From: Cafeteria roenbergensis
Taxonomy: Eukaryota > Sar > Bigyra > Bicosoecida > Cafeteriaceae
NCBI GenBank assembly: GCA_008330645.1
Contig: VLTN01000017.1
Coordinates: 520,408 to 584,407 of the forward strand
Direction of reading: 5' to 3'
DNA length: 64,000 nt
Of the stretch, positions 1 to 9,700 are shown piece by piece. Every line of letters begins with the position of its first letter. Position 1 is the first letter of the stretch. Both the position numbers and the translations under genes were made by a program. The notes beneath the pieces were generated by a model, which was not told the DNA's origin, made no database searches, and was given only the letters and a program-made list of their open reading frames with translations.

Positions 1-254
1 CTTGCACCCAGCCGCGCGAGCACGCGTACTGCGGCCCATGGCGCGGCGCGGGGCCTGGCATGCCGCGACGATGAGGCGGCGCCGTGGCAGCTGTGACGCG
101 GGTCGGGCTGTCGTCATCGCCGTGCGCGCTGCGCTTGCGCCGCTGCGCCGCGCGAGCTCCTTCCCCGCCCGCCCCGAAGCCACCGCCCCGAGCTTGCGCG
201 AGGCGCGCCCCCGCCACTTGCCCGCCGTGTGGTCCTGCGTCGCCCTTGCTGCAG
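1..254 (+). other. Probable intron (3' part) of the histidine gene
   Basis: No protein similarity is visible here, while HisC-like coding sequence begins abruptly at 255 directly after ttgctgcag, a good 3' splice site. The N-terminal 70-80 residues expected of a HisC protein are absent, so the preceding exon probably lies to the left of the window. A short exon within these bases cannot be excluded. Confidence 0.55.
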
Positions 255-3121
255 ATTCTCTCGGCCGTGAGCAAGAGTCAGTGGCACATTTACCCCGACC
301 CGTCGCACACCGCGCTGCGCGCGGCGATTGGCGACTACCTGGGCGTCAGCGATGACAAGCTCGTGTGTGGCTGCGGCAGCGACGAGCTGATCGACGTCCT
401 CATGCGCGTCACGGAGCCCAAGGCCATCGTCAACTGCGTCCCCACATTCGGCATGTACCAGTTCCTGGGCAAGATCTGCCGATCCGAGGTCATCGCCGTC
501 GACCGCACGCCCTTCCCCGCCTTTGACGTGGACGTCGCGGGCGTGGAGCGCGCCGTGCGCGACAGCGGCGCCAGCCTCGTCATCATCGCCTCGCCCAACA
601 ACCCAACGGGGGGCCTCATCTCCGAGGAGGACGTCCGCCGGCTCTGCGCGCTGCCCTGCCTCGTGGTCATCGACGAGGCGTACGCGGAGTTCGCCGGCAA
701 CGGCAACGGGGGAAGCGGCGCCGCCGGCTCCGTGGCCCACCTGGCAGGCACGCCTGAGCTCCCCAACCTCATCGTGTTTCGCACCTTCAGCAAGTGGGCG
801 GCCCTCGCCGGCCTGCGCGTGGGGTACAGCGTGGCCCACCCCTCCCTCACCGCGGCGATGGCCGCCATCAAGCAGCCGTACAACGTCAACGTCGTAGCGG
901 ACGTGGCCGCCCGCGCAGCCCTGGCCGCCTACCCGCGCGTGCGCGACCAGCAGCTGATGCCCATGCTCAGCGAGCTGGCTAGCATGCAGGAGCGCCTGGC
1001 AGCCGACCACCCCTGGCTCGTGCCCGCCCCAACGCGCGCAAACTTTGTCCTCTTCAAGGTGGACGTCGACGGCACGGAGCCCCGCAACGCCTCCGGCGCC
1101 AAGGCCCCCCTCGAGGCTGGCCCCCTGGTGGCAGAGCTGCGCCGCCGGGGCGTGCTCGTTCGGTACTACCCCAAGGGAGCGCTGGCGGGGTTCCTCCGTA
1201 TCTCCGCCGGCAGGCCGCGCGACACCCAGCGCCTCTTCAGAGCTCTGCAGGATATTGAGGCGGGCACGGAGGCCATGGTGCCGACGGACGCCGACCGCGC
1301 AGCCGTGGCGGCCAGCCTGGCCGCAACAAGCGTCGCAGCGTCAGCCGCTGCTGGAGCCGCTGCTGGTGCTGCCGCTGCTGGTGCTGCCGCTGCCGCTGCT
1401 GCTGGTGCTGCTGCCGGCGCGGCGTCGGCCGGGCGGCAGTGGCTGCTGCTTGATATGGACGGCGTGCTCGTGGATGTGAGCCGCAGCTACCGCGGGGCCA
1501 TCGTCAAGACTGCGGAGCGCTACGGCGTACGAGTGACCGACGCCGACATCGACGCGGCCAAGGCGGCAGGGGACGCCAACAACGACTGGGTGGTCACCCA
1601 CCGCCTGATCAGGGCGCAGACCGACAGCGAGGAGTCTGCTCCGTCGCTGGCGGACGTGACGAAGCTGTTCGAAGACCTCTACAACGGCCCCACCGGCACA
1701 GCCGACCCCCCCCTGAAGACTCTGGAGCGCGCGCTGGTGTCGGGCGAGCAGCTGCGGGCGATGCGTGCGGGCAGTCTGGGCGTGGCCCTGGTCACCGGCC
1801 GGCCCATCCGCGACGCTGTGGAGGCTCTGGACCGGTACGGATGGAGCTACGCCCTCACGCCGGGGCAGTCCGCCGCCCTCGGGCGCGCTCACGCCGCCGC
1901 CCCCGCGGACGCAATCTTCAGCGCCGTGGTGTGCATGGAGGACGGCCCCCCCAAGCCCAGCCCCGCGCCGCTCCGCTGCGCCCTCGCGCGCATGGCGGCT
2001 GCCCGGGGCCTGCCCCTCACGGGCGCGCTCGGTGACGGGCTGGCAGCCATGGCTGCGCAAGCCGTGATGGTGGGCGACACTGTCGACGACGTGCGTGCCG
2101 CCGTGTCTTGCGGCGCCGCCGCAGTCGGCGTGCTGACCCCAGACAAGGAGGGCTGGGCCGGTGAGAGCACCGCCCTGCTACTGCGCTCCGCGGGCGCGCA
2201 GGCGGTCATTGGCCCCGGGCTGGGCCAGCTGGCCGGCGCCGTTGCGCAGGCGGCCGCTCAGGCGCGCACTCCGGCAGCCGCCGCGGCCACCGGTGCGGCC
2301 ACCGGTGCGCCACCGGTGCGGCCACCGGTGCTGCCACCGGTGCGACCACCGGTGCGGCCACCGGTGCGGCCACCGGTGCGGCCACCGGTGCGGCCACCGG
2401 TGCTGCCCCGGCTGTGGCCGCGGCCTCTCTCTCCCCGGCTGTGGCCGCGGCAGCTTGCCGGCCGGCCGCAGAGCGTGCCCAGGCTGTCAAGGCTGCCGCC
2501 ATCGGCGCGACGCGCCCCCCGGCACCTCGCGCCGGCGCCCGGGAGGCGGCGGTCACCCGCACCACCGGCGAAACCGCCATCGAGGCGTGGGTGCGCATCG
2601 ACGGCAGCGGCTGGTCCGCCGTCTGGACCGGCGTCGGCTTCCTCGACCACATGCTCTCCGCCCTGGCCAAGCACGCGCGAATGGACATCCACCTCGTCTG
2701 CGCGGGCGACACCTGGATCGACGACCACCACACCGTGGAGGACTGCTGCATCGCGCTGGGCGAGGCGCTGGACCGGTCGCTCGGCGCCCGCAGAGGCATC
2801 GCGCGGTGGGGCATGGCCCACTGCCCCCTCGACGAGGCCCTGGCCCGCGCGGTGGTGGACGTGAGCTCGCGGCCCTTTGCTGCCGTCGAGCTGGGGATGC
2901 GACGCGACACGGTGGGGGACCTGTCGTCCGAGATGGCCGCCCACGCCCTGGAGTCGCTCATCACCTCCGCCCGCCTCACAGCGCACGTCGACGTGATCCG
3001 CGGCACCAACGACCACCACCGCTGCGAGGCGGCGTTCAAGGCCGTGGCGGTCGCGCTGAGGCAGGCCCTCGCCCTTGACGGCGGCTCCGACGTCCCATCG
3101 ACCAAGGGCGTGCTTGCCTGA
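255..3121 (+). CDS. Fused histidine biosynthesis enzyme: HisC aminotransferase + HAD phosphatase + imidazoleglycerol-phosphate dehydratase (5' partial, frame-broken)
   Basis: The gene encodes consecutive middle-pathway histidine enzymes on one chain. About 335 visible residues are a PLP aminotransferase of the HisC family: YPDP near the start, SPNNPTG, VVIDEAY and [16 protein letters not shown], with the PLP lysine at codon 792. A low-complexity Ala/Gly linker (about 1320-1430) leads to a HAD-superfamily hydrolase (1441-2230) with [16 protein letters not shown] and [10 protein letters not shown] second linker of 12-bp repeats precedes a full dehydratase (about 2550-3121) with [21 protein letters not shown] and the terminal STKG. 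HisC and HAD are in frame 3 and the dehydratase in frame 2. The switch is explained by one 11-bp unit in the 12-bp repeat near 2309. HAD as the histidinol-phosphate phosphatase is inference from context: bacterial HisB joins HAD and dehydratase. The N-terminus lies upstream of 255. Confidence 0.85.
2274..2403 (+). repeat. 12-bp coding minisatellite with a one-base deficit
   Basis: About ten tandem units of the type gccaccggtgcg encode Ala-Thr-Gly-Ala repeats in the linker between the HAD and dehydratase domains. One unit, around 2300-2310, is 11 bp long. The ATGA reading therefore moves from frame 3 to frame 2 exactly here. Both frames stay open across the array. Confidence 0.85.
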
Positions 3122-3899
3122 GCACTCCCGCCCCTCGACAGGCGCGTGCTCCCCCCCCTCCCCCAATCCCCCCGCTTCTCCCCTGCTCCCCTGCCCGAGA
3201 ATCCCGTGTGCGCGCCACGCGCCTCGTCGTCGCGCGTGCGTGGGGCCATCGCTTGGCCGTGTCACGCGCGCCACCGCCCGTGAGAGGACGGACCGTGGCG
3301 GCGGCGTGGGAGCTTGCGCGTGAAGCCAGAACCCGCCAGCCCGCTTGCCCTGCTGTGGGCCGCTGAGGGGCAGGCAGGGACGTGGCCTGGAGCCTGGCCC
3401 CAATATGTATTCTTCTTGCGGCTGTGCTGGGCGATTTGCACGCGCAGGGCAGCGCCAGGCTTGCAGTCGCGCGTTCAAAAACTCGCACTGCCACATGAAG
3501 CCACGCAACGTTCGCGATTCGACGCGCCGGCCGCGCCTTGCCGGCCTCTGCGCCCGGTCACACCGCTGCCACAACCGCCGCAGACCCCCTCACCCCACCC
3601 TTTGCCGCCTGCCAGCCATGCACGGCGCGCACCAACGCCACCCTCGGTGACCCGTCCCGGCCCGTCCCGGCCCAGCGCAACCCGTGGCTGCCGCGGCGCT
3701 GGAGCAAGTTTCCAGCGCGGCAGCGGCCACGGGCGGCGTGCCAGCCGACCGCACACCACACCAGGGGCGCGGCCAGCAGGGCCAGAGCGGCCGGCGAGCC
3801 GCGACGTTGGCTGCGCAACAGCGGTCCTTCGAGGCGGGGGCGGGGCGACGGCTCCACGACGCGGGCGGGTCCGGCCGCCGGGCGCGCCGCCGCAGCGCC
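3122..3899. other. Intergenic, no gene seen
   Basis: Convergent spacer between the ends of the histidine gene and the MATE transporter gene. Open frames here are GC-driven, rich in Pro and Arg, and show no recognisable domain. The final exons or 3' UTRs of either neighbour may lie here. Confidence 0.5.
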
Positions 3900-6140
3900 T
3901 CACGGCCCCGCAGACGTTATGGAGCCGTGGCCTGCCGGCGGCGCGTAGGAGCGGGGTGCCCCCCAGCCGGCCGGCGGCGCCGCGGCTCCAGCGGCATCCG
4001 GCCCCACCGTGTCCGGCAAGTCGTCCAGCAGCGGCGAGCCGAGCCCCGATCCGGCGCGGAGGGCGGACCGGCGGGGCGCCTTGGTCGTGGCGAGGAACTG
4101 CGACGCCAGCGGGGCAGCGCGGGAGCTGGGAGGGCCCGCGGTGCTGTGGTTTCGGGCCACGCTGATGGCGCGGCGCGACGCCTCGTCCCAGTCAGCCCGC
4201 ACCACGAAGACGACCGCAATGACGGTGACGACGGCGTAGCCAGTGGCGAGACCGTACCAGAGCCCGTTCAGGCCGAGGCCGGCCATTCTATCGAGCACGA
4301 ACGCGAGCGGCACGGCCACCAGCCACGCCCCCGCCACGAAGGCCGTGGCGACGGCAGAGGTCTTCCCCATAGCGTCCAGCACCGCAACGGACACAAAGAA
4401 GAGGCAGAGCAGCGCGTAGCAGCAGCCCACCAGCACTGCCAGCGGGCGCACGGCGTCGATCACGGCGGGGTCGGAGCTGAAGAGGCGAGCCAGATTCCCG
4501 CCCGCGCCCCCCAGCACCGAGGCGACGACCACGGCGCTGGCGAGGCTGAAGAGGAGGTCGAGGTACATGACGAAGCGGCCGCGGTGCACTGTTCCGGCCC
4601 CCAGGTGCCGCCCGATGCGCGCGGCCGTGGCGTCCACCGCGCTGTACATGGCCGCGGAGCAGAAGAAGAACAGCGTCAGCATGGACGTGTGCGCGGCGAG
4701 CTGCGCCTCCCCAAGCTGCGCGGCGAGGAAGGCGACGACCTGCAGCTGCAACTCCTCCAGCAGGTTCGACAGCGCCAGGGGGATGGCGAACCCACAAGCC
4801 ATCTGCCACATCCGGCGAGCCGAGAGGGCCTCTGCGCACTGCGGGCCCGTGCAGGTGCGAGCCAGCGAGGAGGCCGGCGAGCGCTCGCGGGTCACGCACA
4901 CGAAGACGGAGAGGGCGCCCAGCGCGATCCAGCGAGTGAGCGACGTGGCGATGGGACTGCCGATGAAGCCGAGCCCGCGCCACAGCGGCTCGGTCCCCTC
5001 AGGCTCGAACCAGGTGGTTCCGTGGATCATGACCATGTTCATCAGGATGTTCACGGCCACCATGCCCAGGGAGATCACCATTGGCCCGATCACAACGGCC
5101 TGGGCCTTGAGGAACGACAGCAAAATGACAAACGGAAATCCAGCCGCGATGCCCGGCGCGAACCAGGCCGCGAACGTCCCCGCGAGCTGGGACTCGTGCG
5201 CCCCGAATCCGAGCGACGTAAACATTGGCTCGGACGCTGCCAGCCCGCCCATGACCGGGAGGGAGGCGATTGCGCCGAGCACAAGCCCCGTCTGGAGCCA
5301 CACTCCTGCGAGGGGCTCGTTTTTTGCCCCAATCGCTTGCGAGGCCAGCGTGCTCACGGCGGTGCCGAAGCTGGGCCACATCCAGCCGGAGATGACGTCG
5401 ATCCACACACCCGCGAGGGACGCCCCCGCGAGCTCGGGCGTGCCCAGGTGCCCCACAAAGGCCTGGTCGATGACCAGCAGCGACAGCCGCGCAGCGGCCA
5501 TGAGCCCTAGAGGCCACACCAGCGCCCACCACGCGTCGGCCTCGTGGGCGATGACGTCGTGGTCCCGGACCCCCGCCAGGCGGCCGGCCAGCAGCAGCGG
5601 CCAGTGACAGCAAACGTAGCAGCGAGATTTCGCCGCCGAGCCGGCAGTGGGGCTGAGCACCGGCAGCTCCGATCCCGCGTCGGGAGCGCCGTGGTGAACG
5701 GCCATGCCACCGAGCATGCCGCCGGCCGGCCTGCCGCCCCTGGTGTCGTGCGCGCCGAGGTGGGCAAGCGGCGAGCTCGAACGTTCCGCGACAGCTCCGA
5801 GCCCCGAGCGCAGCCCCGGAAGCGCCCCCTGCGCAGCCGCAGCCGCCGGCATGGACGTGCGCCGCTGCGCGCCCACGCGCTCTGGCGGCATGCGCTTGGA
5901 GTCGGGGGCGCCGCGCTCGCCTGTCCCGGGCACGCGGATTGCCAAGCTGGGCCGGGCGCCCGATGACGCCCTGGTCCGGCCTGCAGAAGATGTAGCGCGC
6001 AGACGCCGACCGCCGATTACGATGTAGGCCTCCAGTGGCTCGTCGGACGCGCGCGAAGGGGTCGCCGGCACGCCGCTAGCCGCGACGCCGTTCCGCGCAG
6101 CAAGCGGCCCGAACGCTCCGCCCGCGGGCATGGACGACAT
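3900..6140 (-). CDS. MATE family efflux transporter
   Basis: A 746-codon reading frame for a multidrug and toxic compound extrusion type membrane antiporter, which exports organic cations or metabolites in exchange for protons or sodium. The first ~210 residues are a low-complexity cytosolic extension. The transport domain follows, with typical MATE features: IDQAFVGHLGTPELAGASLA near its first helix, ASQAIGAKN in the first repeat, and about twelve hydrophobic segments in two halves. The second half starts near FAIPLALSNLLEEL. The C-terminal ~85 residues are again low-complexity. The ATG at 6140 is the first in the frame, but an internal start is possible. The stop codon lies inside a GTGAG context (ccgtgagg), so a further 3' exon is conceivable. 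The gene is divergent from TERT. Confidence 0.8.
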   Translation of the reverse strand: MSSMPAGGAFGPLAARNGVAASGVPATPSRASDEPLEAYIVIGGRRLRATSSAGRTRASSGARPSLAIRVPGTGERGAPDSKRMPPERVGAQRRTSMPAAAAAQGALPGLRSGLGAVAERSSSPLAHLGAHDTRGGRPAGGMLGGMAVHHGAPDAGSELPVLSPTAGSAAKSRCYVCCHWPLLLAGRLAGVRDHDVIAHEADAWWALVWPLGLMAAARLSLLVIDQAFVGHLGTPELAGASLAGVWIDVISGWMWPSFGTAVSTLASQAIGAKNEPLAGVWLQTGLVLGAIASLPVMGGLAASEPMFTSLGFGAHESQLAGTFAAWFAPGIAAGFPFVILLSFLKAQAVVIGPMVISLGMVAVNILMNMVMIHGTTWFEPEGTEPLWRGLGFIGSPIATSLTRWIALGALSVFVCVTRERSPASSLARTCTGPQCAEALSARRMWQMACGFAIPLALSNLLEELQLQVVAFLAAQLGEAQLAAHTSMLTLFFFCSAAMYSAVDATAARIGRHLGAGTVHRGRFVMYLDLLFSLASAVVVASVLGGAGGNLARLFSSDPAVIDAVRPLAVLVGCCYALLCLFFVSVAVLDAMGKTSAVATAFVAGAWLVAVPLAFVLDRMAGLGLNGLWYGLATGYAVVTVIAVVFVVRADWDEASRRAISVARNHSTAGPPSSRAAPLASQFLATTKAPRRSALRAGSGLGSPLLDDLPDTVGPDAAGAAAPPAGWGAPRSYAPPAGHGSITSAGP

Positions 6141-6756
6141 TGCGCAGAGCGGCCGGTCCCCTCAGCCCTCGGCGTCCCCGGGCGAGTGCGCGGCACCGGT
6201 CTTGGCCCGTGGCAGGCACCGGGCCGGGGGGTGGCCGCCGGCGCGGGGAGTGAGGGGCGCTGTTGCACTGGGACGGACTCGGTGATGTTTGCGGGAAAAG
6301 CTCAACTGCGCTGCTGACCCGGCGGCGCATTATTGGAGCGCGGGCAAGGAATCCCCCTGGCCAGGCGCGTGGCCACCGCCCACGGCTCGGTCTGGGCGCC
6401 AAGGCGAGATCTCTCGATCTCTTGTGCCACGGCTTCACGCGCGTTGCGGACGTGGGCGACGCTGCCCCCGGCGCAGTGGACCGCGGGGGCAGCTTGACAG
6501 GGCTCCGCTCCGACAACTGCGAGAGGCCGGACGGGCCAGCGCGCGCCCCATCCCTTCGGCCCTGCGGAAAGGCGGGCGCGGCCTTGTTGGGCAGGGGTGG
6601 CAAGGGCGGCTGCGGAGCCGCGGGGGCGAGGCCCGGGGGGCACGCCTTGCGCCGTTGCCACATTTGAACGCGGCAACAGCGCACGAGTTCCCTGGATACG
6701 AGGCAGGCGGCGCACGCGCGCGACCGTAAAGGAGAGCGCGTCGCCACTGTGGGGCC
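6141..6756. other. Divergent intergenic region (MATE / TERT promoters)
   Basis: About 616 bases separate the start codons of the MATE and TERT genes and must hold both 5' UTRs and core promoters. I see no recognisable gene, RNA or TATA-type element that stands out. Confidence 0.5.
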
Positions 6757-9700
6757 ATGGCTCGCGCTGCCGAGTCCCCGACGGTGACGGCGGTGCACAC
6801 GCTGTTCGCGGACTCGCAGCCCTTGCTCAACGTGGTCGGGCTCAGCCCAGCCGCAAGGCGCTGGCTGCGGGCCCACACCCCCGCCGCGGAGTACAAGGAC
6901 CTATGTCTCACGGTTGTGGCGGGCGTGCCGGAAGAGCCTGCCGTCCCGCCGAGCCATGAGGCGGTGCTGGGCGCGCGCTCGGTGCCGGCGCTGGTTCGGC
7001 TGGCTGGGGAGACGCTCGCAGCCGCGGGCCGCACGCGCTCTATCTTGGCGCACGGCTGGGTTTCCTCTGGCGGCGGGGGCGGGGGCGGCGTCGGCGGCGG
7101 GGGCGGCGGGGCCGGGAGGGCCGGGGCGGGCGGGAGGGCGGTGCAGCGGCTGCCCAACACCGCGGCCGACTATCTCAGCAACCACCGCGGGTGGAGCGCG
7201 CTGGTGCGGGCATGCCAGCTTCCCGACGATGGCGAGACGGAGGTGACTGGGGGGCTGCCCCTCGGCCGCTCTGGCGCCGCCCCTGTGCCCCTGCAGCGGC
7301 CGCTCGCCGCCGATGCACGCTGCGGCGCTCAGGCCTTGGTCGGTCGCTCGGCGTCGGTGCAAGCCATCCACACTGCCGGGAGCTCCAAGCGAGGCAGCGT
7401 CTCGCCTGCGCTGCGAGCCATCGTGTCGATGCTGTGCAGCCGTGCCATGGTGTTTGCGCCGGCGGGGGAGCACGGCTGCTACTGGCAGGTCGCTGGCACG
7501 CCGTTCAGCGTTGTGCTGTTTGGCCGCCGCGCAGCAGCGCTCAGGGACCGGAACAGTGCTAGGGCGGCTGGCTCAATGGCAAGGGCATACAGGCGCCTGC
7601 GAAGCCGCATCGCGGCGGCACGAGCGCGGCAGCAATCGCGGATACAGTCGCTGTTGCTGCATTCCCGGCCGGGCAGCGGCGAGAAGCGCAGCCGATCGCC
7701 AGACTCGGACCCCGGCCCGCCGCCGGCCAAGCGTGCCAAAGGCGAGTCCGAGCCGCAGCCCAGCCCGGCCTCGCCCCTGCTTCCCGCGCTGCCGGCGTCG
7801 GCGTCGCCCCTTCCTCCGGCGGCCAGCCTGGAGCCCACGCAACGCATCGACCAGACCCCGCCAGCGGCGGCGCCAGCGCCTGGCCCAGCAACCCCTTTGC
7901 TAGTGCGCCCAGCAGACGTGCTGGCTCGCGCGCGCGCTGCTGCCGCGGCCGCTGCTCCGCCCGTGTCGCTCAGCGGCGTGGTTCGGTCCGTGGTTCGCCG
8001 CCCAGCCTTCGGCCTGCCCCCCTCCTCCCCGCTGGCGGCGGCAGCCAAGCGCGTCAGCGCGAGCAGCCGAGCCCATCGGCCGGCCTGGCCCCTCGCCCTC
8101 CTGCACGGCGCTCAGCTCGCGGCAAGCCCCTGCTTTGCGGCCGATCTCGTCACTTTCAAGCAGCGGACGCGCCTCGATCGCGCCGTGTCGTCAGCCAGCG
8201 GTGCCGCGGTGACGCACGCGGCTGCCGCTGCCGTCGTTGGGTCGCTGCCGCCCCGCTTGCGGCAAGCGGCCCGCCTTCTCGGCCTCCTCCTGCTCCGCCT
8301 GGCTGCGTTCAGCTCGCGGAGAGCCCTGGACGCGCTGTGCCCGGAGCGGCGAGCTGGCAGGGCGTCCAGACGGATTCCGCAGCGCGACCAAGCCGCCGTC
8401 AGTAGCCCCGAGAGCACGAAACCCGCCGCCAGCCAGCGGCCTGCAGCCCAGCCAGCCACCGCGGGCGGCGCCGCGGCCGACGACGAGCCCGCCGCCAGCC
8501 CACAGCAGAGGTCTGCCGCGCCCGCCGCTGACCGCGGCCAGCCTCTGCCTGCGGCCCAACAGGCCTCCGCTGCTCCGCAGCCCGCGGCGGCGGGCGGCGC
8601 GCGAGGCCCCATCGCCTGCGCGCTGCCTCTCGCCTCGGTACAGCGCTTCCTGTGTGCGGCCGTGCGCGCAGTGGTGCCGGCAGAGCTGGTGGGAGGGAGG
8701 GCTGGCCGCCGGGCGCTGCTCGGCAAGGTTGCGGCGTTGCCGGCGCTGGGGCGCGGGGCCGAGCTGCCGGGGGAGTGGGTGTGGGGTGGCGTGCCGGCCA
8801 CAGCGTGGGCGTGGGCCGCGCCGCCGGGTTTGGCAGCGGGGCTGCCCAGCAGCGCCGTGTCCTGGGGGGAAGGGGCGAAGCTGGCCTCTCTCCTCGGGGG
8901 CAAGCCTGCGGAGCCGAAGCGTGTGGACAGCGCCCAGGAGGGCCGGGGGGGGTCCCGGGCGGCGCCAGGCGATACCGTCCCGTGCAGCAGCAGCAGCAGC
9001 AGCAGCAGCTGCAATCCCGGTAGCAGCAGCAGCAGCAACAGCAGCAGTTGCAATCCCAGTAGCAGCAGCAGCAGTGACAACTCTGGCACTGTCACCGGGG
9101 CTTGCGGCGGAACGAGCACTGGCCACGTGCCAGGCCGGCAGCGACGGGGGCGCGTGCGGCGGCCTCCGTGCGACGCGATGCAGAGCCGGCTCTGCCACAT
9201 CACCTGCGCGTTCGTCGTCCACTTCGTGGCTCTACCCATGCTGAAAGCGTGCTTCCACGTGACCGAGGCGGAGGGCGTGGCCGGGCGGCCGCTGCTGTTC
9301 TACCGGCGGCGCGACTGGACGGCTCTGGAGGGTGCGGGGTTCGAGGCCACGCGACGCCGGCTGGCGCTGGTCCGGCTGCGGGGCGAGGCCGCGGCAGCGG
9401 CGGCGCCAGAGACTCAGCTCCCGCTCGCCACACCGGGCAGTTCTGCGTCGGGGGACCTGTCCAGCCCGGGCCCGCCGCTCCCTGTCGCGGGGGGCGCTGC
9501 GCTGCGGCCGCTGGGGTTCGGCCCTCTGCGGCTCGTGCCCAAGCGACGCGGCATGCGGCCAATCGTCAACCTGAGCCTGCCCATGGCCGCGCAGCGGGTG
9601 CCAGCGGCGCGGATGGAGCTTGGCGCGGCCGCGGCGGCGGCGGTTGTGAGGGCTTCGTCGTCATCAGCGAACCGCAGCGCGCCGGAGCAGTCGGCGGGCG

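Noticed and set aside
2300-2310. Programmed frameshift in the histidine gene
   Set aside because: No slippery heptamer or obvious stem-loop. The shift coincides with one short unit of a tandem repeat, so an indel or assembly error is the simpler explanation.
2258-3574. 438-codon minus-strand frame over the histidine gene
   Set aside because: Complementary-frame artefact through the minisatellite and the dehydratase domain.
3684-5510. 608-codon plus-strand frame
   Set aside because: It is antisense to the MATE gene, has no domain, and its Gly/Arg/Glu-rich reading is typical of the complementary frame of GC-rich coding DNA.
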